Both the position numbers and the translations under genes were made by a program. Below the pieces are notes generated by a model. That model did no database searches and was not told where the DNA came from. It saw only the letters and a program-made list of their open reading frames with translations. A stretch of 64,000 nucleotides of DNA from the NCBI RefSeq assembly GCF_000213255.1, contig NC_015520.1:3071973-3135972 (forward strand), written 5' to 3'. Source of the stretch: Mahella australiensis 50-1 BON. Its GTDB lineage: Bacteria > Bacillota > Clostridia > Mahellales > Mahellaceae. This document shows, piece by piece, positions 23,044-31,405 of the stretch (position 1 is the first letter of the stretch; every line of letters starts with the position of its first letter).

Positions 23044-23071
23044 GGGCGGCTAATTTTAAATGCCGCCCTTT
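23041..23071 (+). terminator. terminator after integrase
   Basis: AAAGGGCGGC and GCCGCCCTTT form a 10-bp perfect stem with an 11-base AT loop. The T-run is only TTTAAG. It sits between the integrase and the oppositely oriented tRNA-Thr and could act in both directions. Confidence 0.7.
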
Positions 23072-23087
23072 AAGAATGCCTATTTTA

Positions 23088-23163
23088 TGGAGCTGGCGAA
23101 GGGACTCGAACCCTTAACCTGCTGATTACAAATCAGCTGCTCTGCCGATTGAGCTATGCCAGC
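23088..23163 (-). tRNA. tRNA-Thr (UGU)
   Basis: Full cloverleaf with encoded CCA. Acceptor GCTGGC/GCCAGC, D-loop AGCTCAATCGGCAGAGC, anticodon stem CTGA-TTTGTAA-TCAG with anticodon TGT, and T-arm GGGTTCGAGTCCC. 76 bases. The acceptor base pair 7-66 is A-C. The 3' end faces the prophage integrase, so it is the probable attachment site. Confidence 0.95.
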
Positions 23164-23222
23164 TTATACTCTTTAACGATACATTATCTGAATAATAGTG
23201 CCCATAATGCAAAGATATTTAG

Positions 23223-23299
23223 TGGTGCGCCTGGAGGGATTCGAACCCCCAGCCTCTTAGTCCGTAGCCAAGCGCTCTATCCAATTGGGCTACAGGCGC
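23223..23299 (-). tRNA. tRNA-Arg (ACG)
   Basis: 77 bases with encoded CCA. Acceptor GCGCCTG/CAGGCGC, D-loop TAGCCCAATTGGATAGAGC, anticodon loop CTACGGA (anticodon ACG, read as ICG), T-arm GGGGGTTCGAATCCC. The ACG form is the usual arginine inosine tRNA. Confidence 0.95.
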
Positions 23300-23404
23300 T
23301 CATCACAGTATATAGTATAGCCTTTATTTATCCTTTCGTCAAGAGTAAAATTTGGCTTCCTACAGACGCCGAGGTCGTAATATATGACTATTCAGCTATG
23401 TTAC

Positions 23405-23421
23405 ACACAACAGTATCTGAA
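23405..23421 (+). repeat. left target-site duplication of the IS
   Basis: ACACAACAGTATCTGAA, identical to 25174-25190. Confidence 0.88.
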
Positions 23422-23623
23422 TGTCAATAGTCAGCGAAAATGTCATAGTAAATGGCTGATATTTATTCAGCGAAAATTTCATAACGAGGCATAGATTTAC
23501 TATAATTGGAACATTAAATATAGATTATATTACAGTAAGCTGGTTATATAACTTTAGCAACTTACATTAATATGATATGAGAACATATATTACCACCAAA
23601 TGAGCAAAAAAGATAATACTATC

Positions 23624-23753
23624 TTAAGGCTTACTGCTTTGCTAAATTCTAGCTGCTCCATTCCCGTGCGTAAAGGGTAAAATAAACAAGCTCCGCTTGC
23701 CCTTGACGCACGTTCATTTCGCAGCTATTATATAATTAGGCTGTAAGCCTTAA
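23624..23753. ncRNA. nested multi-stem structure inside the IS, candidate RNA
   Basis: Five coaxial stems: TTAAGGCTTAC (23624-23634) with 23743-23753; TAGCTGC (23650-23656) with 23721-23727; CGTGCGT (23665-23671) with 23706-23712; AAGGG (23673-23677) with 23700-23704; CAAGC (23687-23691) with 23695-23699. It starts seven bases past the transposase stop. It could be a long terminator or a functional RNA; its symmetry leaves the strand open. Confidence 0.55.
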
Positions 23754-23759
23754 TACTGG

Positions 23760-25096
23760 CTAGTGCCAGGCGCGTGAGGAATTATACAGAGCCTCTAAAA
23801 TCTCTCTGTCTGATTCCTCATACCAATATGATGGCGCCTTCTGCCAACCTTGTTTCCAAGGATGAGTGGGAGAAGGCTTATAAGGCTTAGCTGTGCTCGA
23901 TGAACTTGCCTTATTAGCTTTCTGAGCTTTCTTAGGCGGTTCATCGAGCTTTTTCACAGCATATATATTATTGCCATACTGCACCGTATACCTATCCTGG
24001 GGCTGGTAAGAACCGTTATCTTAGCTCTAGGAACGATAGGTGCAACGGTTTTGCCATCATCACATACAACTTGATAATATTGGCTGTGTAGAGAAAATAC
24101 GCCGCCATTATCAACTTTTCTAGATAACTTAACACAAAGTATATTATCTAAGTCGATATCCGGCGGTGATTCTCTAAAAGCAGGCTCGGGATCTTGAGGC
24201 TCTATGGCGAACCTTTTATTATATCTCTCCAGGAACTTAGGCAAAAACTCATTGGCCTTTTCCATAGAATCAATGCCATAAATCCTCAATTCTGCCCTGA
24301 GCCTATCCTGCAAAGTATTCCATAGCCTCTCTACGCGGCCCTTAGCCTGAGGGGACCTGGCATTAATGATAGATATACCCAATGTACTCATAGCCATTTG
24401 GAACTGGGTTTCATTTACCACTTTACCCTCAAGCTGCTCCTCGATAGAGATTTTACCCTTATTAGGAGAAGCAAATATAGTATGCTTATCGGCATATAGA
24501 GATATAGGGATACCATATTGGCCAATGATGGTACGCATGAGCTCAAAATAGCCATTCATACACTCGTTTTCAGTAAAATAGAGCGCGAGGACCTGACCGG
24601 TGGCATCGTCTATGGCACCGTGGAGAGCCATATTACCTACAGAAGGAATCCATTCAAAAGAGGTGCAATCGATTTGCACCAACATGCCAGCCTGAGGCAT
24701 ACGTTCCCTTCTAGCATGAATCTTACGAGGGCGTCTATGCTTTCTAGGGCTTTGAATACCGGCCTTATCAAGGATTCTATAAACCGAGGAATTACTAAGA
24801 ATAATACCCTTATCATCCTCAAGCAAATCTCTAAAATGAGAGAAATTCGTATCAAAATACTGTTCCTTCCTCAAAGTGAGGATATGGTTTACTAGCTCAT
24901 CGCTTAAAGCATTAGCAGGTTTACGGCCTCTGTTCTTATGAATAACGAAAGACGCACCTTGTTCTTTAACCCCCTTCTTAAGTCTAAATATTTGACGAAC
25001 ACTGAGGTCTAAAACCTGCGCAGCTTCACTTGCGGTTAACGTCCCATCGATGACTTTATTAATAACAACAAGTTTTTGCATTTCGCTCTCTGTCAT
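23760..25096 (-). pseudogene. ISNCY-type transposase, frameshifted near C-terminus
   Basis: About 445 residues if repaired. The N-terminal helix-turn-helix (LTASEAAQVLDLSVRQIFRL) is followed by KNRGRKPANALSD and a DDE/RNase H domain with GMLVQIDCTSFEW, LHGAIDDATGQVLALYF and ARSPQAKGRVERLWNTLQDR (D, D, E). The C-terminal text VLTSPRIGIR continues as VQYGNNIYAVKKLDEPPKKA in another frame near 23985; one base is missing. Start 25096 follows AGAGAGGAACAG. Only the last ~75 residues are lost, so partial activity cannot be excluded; a sequencing error is also possible. Confidence 0.88.
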
Positions 25097-25173
25097 ACAA
25101 TACTGTTCCTCTCTCCTCATAATGACATTATCGCAGAATAATTTTACTATGACAATATCATAGAATAATAACA

Positions 25174-25190
25174 ACACAACAGTATCTGAA
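25174..25190 (+). repeat. right target-site duplication of the IS
   Basis: ACACAACAGTATCTGAA, identical to 23405-23421. The -35 box of the next gene starts at the following base. Confidence 0.88.
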
Positions 25191-25219
25191 TTGATTTTAC
25201 GACGAAATAATATTATAAT
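25191..25219 (+). promoter_or_regulatory. promoter of the AraC-type regulator gene
   Basis: -35 TTGATT (25191-25196), 17-bp spacer, -10 TATAAT (25214-25219). The -35 box begins at the base right after the IS target duplication. Confidence 0.8.
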
Positions 25220-25247
25220 TTGTAAAGAAGGGGAGAGTGGAGAATGA

Positions 25248-27605
25248 ATGATTAAGTTTAAGAACAAAGACCATATGAAGGTTATAGGCAAAAAGCATTT
25301 TTTCAGGTTAATTTATTTTTATTTCTTGATTCCTGTAACCATAATGCTTATATCTACTTTTTTTATATATAACAATTATAAAAGCTCCTTTGAGAAGGAA
25401 TTGGAGTCCAATTATATATCCAATTTATCCGCATTAGCCGACGATATAGACAAAGCATTGAGCGAGATACAGAATACGACCTTCCTTTTATCTTTGAATA
25501 GCAATTTTTATGATGTATTTTACTCGGATAATGAATTAACGCCGCTCGATGGCTATAAAATTCAGGCTGTCAAAAATAATTTAATTAAATTCAAGTCCAC
25601 CAAAGATTTAATCGACAGCGTATACATCCTTCACAAAAGCAGCAACAAAGTTATAGATACCAACGGCAGCTATGACGCGGAGGGCTTTTATTCCAGGGTG
25701 GCTAAATACGATAAATATCCTCAAAAATTCTGGTTTAATTTTACTAATAATTTTACTTCCTACCAAATGCTGAAACCCAGCATCTTGGAAGATAGCTCGA
25801 ACGGCGTTTCTTATAAAAGGACGGTAATACCGTTTGTAACCTCTGCTATCGAAAGCCTCAAATCCCCCAACCTGCTAGTCGTTAATATAAGCGTAAATAA
25901 GCTAAATAGTTTAATAAACAAATATAGGTTCATAGATAGCAGTCAAATAGCTATAGTAAGCTCAGACGGCACAGTATTTTCGTCTACAGATATGCATTTG
26001 GCCAATTTAATGACCAGCAACGGCAATTTAATGCCGAATATAATCAAAAATTACAATAATTTCTTTGAATATACTATAGACGGCAATAAACATTTGATTA
26101 TAAACTTTCATTCTGATTCTGCTAAATTCAATGACTTCATCTACGTAGCTTCTGTACCTTATAACGACTTCTACCAAAAGCTATCAAATATAAGGTTGCT
26201 GGCTTATTTATTCATTCTATTCGGTGTTTTAGGTTCTTTAATTATATCTTATTTCATGAGCGTAAAAATATATAGCCCTATAAATAATCTGGTTGATATA
26301 CTCGCCAAAAATGATATCGAAGAACAAGCTGCAAATGATAATGAGATAGAGTATTTAAATAGCCAGATAACGAAAATACTGTCAGATAATAATTTTTTAA
26401 GGCAGGATTTATCCATGGTACTACCGTTTGCATCTGAACAATATCTTATCAAAATACTGACAAAAGACGATTTTTTATTGGACGATGATATTAAAGATTT
26501 TATAAGCAACGATAATCTAAACTTTAAATACCAATACTTTTGCGTTGCTGTAACAGAATTGAATTTCAGCGATAAATTTTATAATTCCTACAACAATGAT
26601 GAATACTTAACCGTAAGAAAGGGTATAGCAAAATTATTTGACGAAATCGCTCTCAAAGATTATACTTCCTATGCATTAAATCTCGCAAGAAATACGATAG
26701 GTATTGTGATAAATATGGCCGATGAAAACGACATCGATAACATATTGCCTAATATGCGCCATATGATAGATCTATTTAATTATGACGCTGATCTTTTGAA
26801 TATTAAAATCGGCATGGGACGTGCTTTTTCTGGTTATATCGGTATGAACCAGTCATACAAAGAAGCTGTGAGCGCATTGTCCTCTATACCTTCATCAAAT
26901 GATGACAAACTGAAGGTTTACTCCGATATAATGGATTATTCCAATTATCAATACTCAATACGCGATGAAAACAAATTATATAACTATCTTCTAACCCCTC
27001 ACAAACAAGAAGCGATATCGTTCCTGAATTTATTAATAGAAAAAAATCTTCAGGCCGATCTTCCGCAAAATGTTACAAGACAATTTTACCTGAGCTTATA
27101 TAATACCATGCTTCGAGTAGCGGAAAATAAGGGGTTAAGCGTAAAAGAATTAATGGGAAATGAATACATGGACCTTCAGTCCGGTATAGAGCTTTTATCT
27201 ATTAACGAAATCAACATGTATATAAGGCTAATAGCGGACAGAATGCTTGATATCACCGCCGGCAACGGAAAAATAGATATAAATAAAGTAGTAGAGTATA
27301 TTGAATCGAATTATCAGGCGGACATATACTTAGAGCAAATAGCCGAAAGATTTAACACATCGGCCAAATATCTTTCAAGGCTATTTAAGGAAACATTAGG
27401 CGTTGGCTTCCATGAGTATTTGACGACATTCAGGATAGAAAAAGCCAAAAATTTGCTTACAGATACCGACCTAAGCGTAAACCAAATAGGACAAATGATC
27501 GGATTCACCAATTATAGTACATTTTTTAGACTTTTTAAGAAGTATGAAGGCGTCAATCCTTCGCAGTATAGAGATAGCCGCAAAAATGATACGGATGTTT
27601 CGTGA
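25248..27605 (+). CDS. membrane AraC-family regulator with extracellular sensor
   Basis: 785 residues. A first membrane helix is at ~17-38 (LIYFYFLIPVTIMLISTFFI), then an extracellular Cache-like region to ~315, a second helix (LLAYLFILFGVLGSLIISYF), a HAMP-like linker and a helical middle. The C-terminal ~100 residues are two AraC helix-turn-helix units (YLEQIAERFNTSAKYLSRLF, LSVNQIGQMIGFTNYSTFFR). This layout is common for one-component sugar sensors next to Lpl-type transporters. It converges on the transporter operon across a shared terminator, so it probably controls it. ATG 25248 is chosen since ATG 25244 stops after three codons. Confidence 0.9.
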   Translation: MIKFKNKDHMKVIGKKHFFRLIYFYFLIPVTIMLISTFFIYNNYKSSFEKELESNYISNLSALADDIDKALSEIQNTTFLLSLNSNFYDVFYSDNELTPLDGYKIQAVKNNLIKFKSTKDLIDSVYILHKSSNKVIDTNGSYDAEGFYSRVAKYDKYPQKFWFNFTNNFTSYQMLKPSILEDSSNGVSYKRTVIPFVTSAIESLKSPNLLVVNISVNKLNSLINKYRFIDSSQIAIVSSDGTVFSSTDMHLANLMTSNGNLMPNIIKNYNNFFEYTIDGNKHLIINFHSDSAKFNDFIYVASVPYNDFYQKLSNIRLLAYLFILFGVLGSLIISYFMSVKIYSPINNLVDILAKNDIEEQAANDNEIEYLNSQITKILSDNNFLRQDLSMVLPFASEQYLIKILTKDDFLLDDDIKDFISNDNLNFKYQYFCVAVTELNFSDKFYNSYNNDEYLTVRKGIAKLFDEIALKDYTSYALNLARNTIGIVINMADENDIDNILPNMRHMIDLFNYDADLLNIKIGMGRAFSGYIGMNQSYKEAVSALSSIPSSNDDKLKVYSDIMDYSNYQYSIRDENKLYNYLLTPHKQEAISFLNLLIEKNLQADLPQNVTRQFYLSLYNTMLRVAENKGLSVKELMGNEYMDLQSGIELLSINEINMYIRLIADRMLDITAGNGKIDINKVVEYIESNYQADIYLEQIAERFNTSAKYLSRLFKETLGVGFHEYLTTFRIEKAKNLLTDTDLSVNQIGQMIGFTNYSTFFRLFKKYEGVNPSQYRDSRKNDTDVS

Positions 27606-27608
27606 GGA

Positions 27609-27645
27609 CTTAAATAAGGCGGCCACTTGTGCCGCCTTATTTAAG
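27609..27645. terminator. bidirectional terminator between convergent genes
   Basis: CTTAAATAAGGCGGC and its 15-bp perfect complement around CACTTGT. A/T-rich flanks make it usable from both sides. Confidence 0.88.
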
Positions 27646-27651
27646 TATCTT

Positions 27652-29331
27652 CTACTTCAATACATCTTTTGTATTCTGATATACTTTGTTAGCCAGTTCC
27701 ACTAACCTATCGCTGCCCTTTTGTCTGCAATCTTGCACATATTTATCCCAATCTGATTCAAGCGATGCATCGCCAAGTATAAATTTAAGCGTCATGGATT
27801 CTACGTAATCCATCAGCGGCGTGCTCAGCATATTGGCCTGTTCACGTTCGCCCTCATCGTATAAAATAGGCGGAGCAGATGGCAGCAATTCTCTTTTGGA
27901 ATTAACCTCGCTGACAAACTCGAGGTCTTCGGGGCTCATATAGGATTCGGCCAAATATTTAGGCCCGCCGTACATCAGGATAAATACACCATTACCGAAA
28001 CCGAAGTCCTTTCTCAGGTCTTTTGTCCCGCTCGGATTCATCCACTGGAAGGTTATATCAGGCATTAACTCAAATTTTCCATCTGCCGTTCGTTTATACG
28101 TTGTACCTTCTACGCCCCATTTGCATAGGATTTGTCCCTCGTCGCTATACCAAAGCCAATCGATAAACTTCAACAGCTGTTCGAAATTCGGGTCGTCTTT
28201 GGCTTTGCTGGATATCATTATGCCGTTTTCGAGACGGCTACCAGTTATCACTGGTCCTGCCGGTCCAGCTGGAGGTATCAACTTTTTGACCTCATAAGCG
28301 CCTTTTCCCACTGTTTCATCCATGGTCTTTCTCAGTCCTGTCAGATGTTGTGAGTTTGCGCTTATGGCAAATGATTTACCTGTCACAAATTTTTGTATGG
28401 CCTGGTCATCGTTCTGCGTGAAGCTTTCCGGATCCATAAGCCCTTCTTTTATCAATTTATTGAAATAAGCGAGGAAGTTCTTATAGTCATCGGTGGTGGG
28501 ATAGAATATAAATTTATCATTATCCCTGTCATAATATACCCCATCGCCGGCCCCCCAACCCGCTGCAGCTTTGCCGAACGTCGGGGCAGCTATATTGAGC
28601 AGGCTCTTAGCCTGATAACGATCGGACAGCGGGTAGGTATCGGGATACAACTGCTTAAGCTTTTTCAATGCCTCATACATTTCATCCCATGTATTGGGTA
28701 ACGGTATATTATTCTTTTCTAAGATATCCGTCCTCATAGCTATGCCATAATCCGGCGTTAAGATCTCATGGAGCCCGGGCAGCAGATAATACTTACCGTC
28801 CCTTTGCTTATACGTGTTTATCTCATCCTCTAAACCCCACTCTTTAACTTGTCTTGAAAAGTTAGGCATCTTATCGACGTAATCGCTTACAGGCAATATA
28901 GCCCCTGACGGGATAAATTGTACTTCATCGGGATGATATGTTTTTGGAATGATATACGGAGCATCACCTGTACTTATAAGCAAGCTCCTCTTTTGAGCAT
29001 AATCGCTCATAGGTACTACCGTAACGTCAAAACTCACGTTAGTCTTATCCTTGATGGCCTTCCAAAGCAACCAATCCTCTTTATAAGGGTAATCCGGATT
29101 ACTGCTGTAGAGCAAGCTGAATTTCAGCGGCTGTTCCGAATGGAAAGAAGCATTATCATCATCGGCTTCAGACGGCTGAGCGCTTTCATCGCTCTGTTCA
29201 GTTGGCACCGGCTGTTCACTGTCACCTGTGTCTGTCCCCGTCTGGTCGTCGCTTCCGCAACCGGCAAACAGGCTAAGCGACATGAAAACCACCAGAATCG
29301 CAATAAATACGTTCTTTAATCCTTTACTCAT
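27652..29331 (-). CDS. extracellular sugar-binding lipoprotein (LplA-like)
   Basis: 559 residues. Signal peptide with lipobox LSLFAGC (lipid-attached Cys), then an acidic Ser/Thr/Asp linker. The body is a family-1-type solute-binding protein (FIPSGAILPVSDYVDKMPNF, MYEALKKLKQLYPDTYPLSD, WLWYSDEGQILCKWGVEGTT). Large binding proteins of this kind (about 500-560 residues) go with LplB/LplC permeases for oligosaccharides. Start 29331 follows AAGGAGAGG. It is the last gene of the operon and is preceded by a hairpin, which may raise its level. Confidence 0.92.
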   Translation of the reverse strand: MSKGLKNVFIAILVVFMSLSLFAGCGSDDQTGTDTGDSEQPVPTEQSDESAQPSEADDDNASFHSEQPLKFSLLYSSNPDYPYKEDWLLWKAIKDKTNVSFDVTVVPMSDYAQKRSLLISTGDAPYIIPKTYHPDEVQFIPSGAILPVSDYVDKMPNFSRQVKEWGLEDEINTYKQRDGKYYLLPGLHEILTPDYGIAMRTDILEKNNIPLPNTWDEMYEALKKLKQLYPDTYPLSDRYQAKSLLNIAAPTFGKAAAGWGAGDGVYYDRDNDKFIFYPTTDDYKNFLAYFNKLIKEGLMDPESFTQNDDQAIQKFVTGKSFAISANSQHLTGLRKTMDETVGKGAYEVKKLIPPAGPAGPVITGSRLENGIMISSKAKDDPNFEQLLKFIDWLWYSDEGQILCKWGVEGTTYKRTADGKFELMPDITFQWMNPSGTKDLRKDFGFGNGVFILMYGGPKYLAESYMSPEDLEFVSEVNSKRELLPSAPPILYDEGEREQANMLSTPLMDYVESMTLKFILGDASLESDWDKYVQDCRQKGSDRLVELANKVYQNTKDVLK

Positions 29332-29358
29332 CTTTTTACCTCTCCTTTTCATTTTTTT

Positions 29359-29387
29359 ATATTAAACCCGTCATACGGGTTTAATAT
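29359..29387 (-). promoter_or_regulatory. intercistronic hairpin before the binding-protein gene
   Basis: ATATTAAACCCGT and ACGGGTTTAATAT, 13-bp perfect stem with a 3-base loop, in the 60-bp gap between the permease and binding-protein genes. No T-run follows on the minus strand, so it is more likely to protect mRNA or weaken read-through than to end transcription. Confidence 0.7.
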
Positions 29388-29391
29388 TCCG

Positions 29392-30267
29392 CTATTCTTT
29401 CAATGAGCCTATCATTACGCCTGCCACAAAGTATTTCTGTATAAATGGGTATACGCACAATATGGGCAATACTGTCAAAATGGTGGTTGCTGCTTTAACC
29501 GTAGCAGCAATCTGTGCCAGATCTTGGGTATTGGAACCGCTGCTAACAGCCGTTTGTTGCGCCCCAGCTATCATATTTCTCAGGTATAAAGTAACTGGGA
29601 ACAGCTCTTGCTTATCGAAGTACAAGAAAGGTCCAAACCAGTTATTCCACGCCCCTACAGCATAGAACAGAGCCATGGTAGCCATTATAGGTTTGGAGAG
29701 TGGGAGAATGATACTGACAAGTATCCTATACGTACCCATTCCATCTATCATAGCTGCTTCTTCCAATTCATTAGGTAACCCCTCAAAAAATGTTCTCATA
29801 ATTATCATATTGTATGTACTTATAGCACCGGGTATTGTTATAGCCCAGATTGTGTTGCGCATACCCAGATGCTTAACCAGCAAGTAATTAGGTATTAGGC
29901 CCCCATTGAAATACATGGTGAATACGATAAACGCCAGTATTATGCCTCTACCTTTCAAGCGCTTTTTTGAAAGCGGATAAGCCAGTATAGTGGTCATAAA
30001 AAGACATATGGCTGTACCCACTATTGTGTAAACTATCGTATTTTTATAGCCCGTCCAGAAGTCCTTCTCTTTCATAAGGACTTCATATGTCATAGTAGTG
30101 AAACCCTTAGGTAAAAACGCTACTTCTCCGGCATATACGTACGATTCGCTGCTAAATGATATGGCTGCCAGATATATGAACGGATACAGCGTCACAAATA
30201 TAACTACAAGCATTATCAACACATTTACCACTTGAAAAACCTTATATCCTCTGGAACTATTTATCAT
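29392..30267 (-). CDS. sugar ABC transporter permease (LplC/MalG type)
   Basis: 291 residues, six membrane helices. The EAA loop is LPNELEEAAMIDGMGTYRIL with VSIILPLSKPIMAT, the ATPase contact. Ends VAGVMIGSLKE. The ATPase itself is not encoded nearby; a shared MsmK-type ATPase is usual for such systems. Partner of the LplB-type permease 18 bases upstream. Confidence 0.94.
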   Translation of the reverse strand: MINSSRGYKVFQVVNVLIMLVVIFVTLYPFIYLAAISFSSESYVYAGEVAFLPKGFTTMTYEVLMKEKDFWTGYKNTIVYTIVGTAICLFMTTILAYPLSKKRLKGRGIILAFIVFTMYFNGGLIPNYLLVKHLGMRNTIWAITIPGAISTYNMIIMRTFFEGLPNELEEAAMIDGMGTYRILVSIILPLSKPIMATMALFYAVGAWNNWFGPFLYFDKQELFPVTLYLRNMIAGAQQTAVSSGSNTQDLAQIAATVKAATTILTVLPILCVYPFIQKYFVAGVMIGSLKE

Positions 30268-30285
30268 CTCTTTTACCCCCTCCGA

Positions 30286-31242
30286 TTACCACAAACTAGT
30301 ATCTGTCAATTTTCTTGAAATATAGTTAGCCACGGTGACTAATGTAAAACCTATTATCGATTCGAAAAGCCCTATAGCGGTAGCATAGCTGAAATTATTG
30401 GACTCCAATCCCATTCTGTAGAGGTAGGTAGATATCACATCTGCGGTAGAATAAGTGAGAGGATTATATAATAATAGGATCTTTTCAAATCCAACGCCCA
30501 TAAGACCGCCTATATTTAATATAAGCAATATGATTATGGTCGGCATTATACCTGGTATAGTGATATGCACGGTTTGTTGCCACCTGCCTGCTCCGTCTAT
30601 AGCCGCGGCTTCATATAATTCGGGACTTATATTAGACAGCGCCGCCAGATAAATTATCGCGCCCCATCCCGTTTCCTGCCATATGCCCGAAATCCAGTAT
30701 ATAGGCCTAAACCACTCAGGGGAAGCCAAAAAGTTTATAGGTTCGCCGCCAAGTGTTTTTATAAGCATATTTATCACACCACTAGATGGAGATAACATTT
30801 CCATTATTATTTCAGCCACTATTACGGCAGACAAAAAATGAGGCAGATAAGATGTGGTTTGAACTACTCTTTTAAACAGACCATTGCTAAGCTCATTTAA
30901 AAGCAATGCAAATATAATGGGTAACGGAAAGCCGAATATAAGCGATCCTATGCTCAATATGATGTTGTTTTTAAATACATTCCAGAATGTAGGGTCGGTT
31001 ATAAACATCTTAAAGTATCTGAAGCCTACCCAATCGGTACCATATACAGGCCCGCCGGGGACGTACTTTCTAAAAGCTATAATGTTGCCATACAAAGGGC
31101 CATATTTAAAGATTATATAATAGATTATCGGCAATATAAGCAGACTGTACAACTGCCAGTCCTTCTTTATAGATTTAACCGTTTCTTTTCTTAGACTGCT
31201 TTTTAATTCGACCTCATTTATATTACCAGCGTTTATAGCCAT
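30286..31242 (-). CDS. sugar ABC transporter permease (LplB/MalF type)
   Basis: 318 residues, about six membrane helices. YSLLILPIIYYIIFKYGPLY and the EAA loop ISPELYEAAAIDGAGRWQQT with VHITIPGIMPTIII place it in the LplB branch. First gene of the operon, with a promoter at 31282-31310. Confidence 0.94.
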   Translation of the reverse strand: MAINAGNINEVELKSSLRKETVKSIKKDWQLYSLLILPIIYYIIFKYGPLYGNIIAFRKYVPGGPVYGTDWVGFRYFKMFITDPTFWNVFKNNIILSIGSLIFGFPLPIIFALLLNELSNGLFKRVVQTTSYLPHFLSAVIVAEIIMEMLSPSSGVINMLIKTLGGEPINFLASPEWFRPIYWISGIWQETGWGAIIYLAALSNISPELYEAAAIDGAGRWQQTVHITIPGIMPTIIILLILNIGGLMGVGFEKILLLYNPLTYSTADVISTYLYRMGLESNNFSYATAIGLFESIIGFTLVTVANYISRKLTDTSLW

Positions 31243-31281
31243 GAAGCAAATCCCGTCCTCTCAAATTCAAATTGCACGATA

Positions 31282-31319
31282 ATTATAAATGCCCCTTGCA
31301 TAGGCTGCAAGAGGCATTT
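31282..31319 (-). promoter_or_regulatory. promoter overlapped by a palindrome, before the permease operon
   Basis: -35 TTGCAG (plus 31305-31310), 17-bp spacer, -10 TATAAT (plus 31282-31287). A palindrome, AAATGCC-CTTGCA (31287-31300) with TGCAAG-GGCATTT (31306-31319), one mismatch pair, spans both boxes. It could be an operator or the terminator of uxuA, or both. Confidence 0.65.
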
Positions 31320-31327
31320 TAAGAAAA

Positions 31328-31405
31328 ACATTGCAGAAATCTACTTCATAAACGCATGTATTGCATTTACAATATCTCTCAATTACAGGTTGATTTCTGC
31401 AATGT
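31328..31405. repeat. 14-bp perfect inverted repeat around the uxuA stop codon
   Basis: ACATTGCAGAAATC (31328-31341) and GATTTCTGCAATGT (31392-31405), 50 bp apart. The right arm lies in the last codons of uxuA. Confidence 0.6.

Larger units (their letters stand above)
23422..25173 (-). mobile_element. IS1202/ISNCY-type insertion sequence with 17-bp target duplication
   Basis: 1752 bp. The ends begin TGT on both sides; the first 31 bases of the two ends match at about 22 places, ending in TGTCATAGTAAA. Each end has two copies of a motif close to TCAGCGAAAATGTCATA. A 17-bp direct repeat, ACACAACAGTATCTGAA, flanks it (23405-23421 and 25174-25190). TGT tips and long target duplications fit the IS1202/ISTde1 group of ISNCY. 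The transposase has a frameshift near its end. Confidence 0.88.

Noticed and set aside
23149..23430. Plus-strand reading frame of 93 codons with GGIRTPSLLVRSQALYP-like text
   Set aside because: This is the antisense of tRNA-Arg, a well-known false protein.
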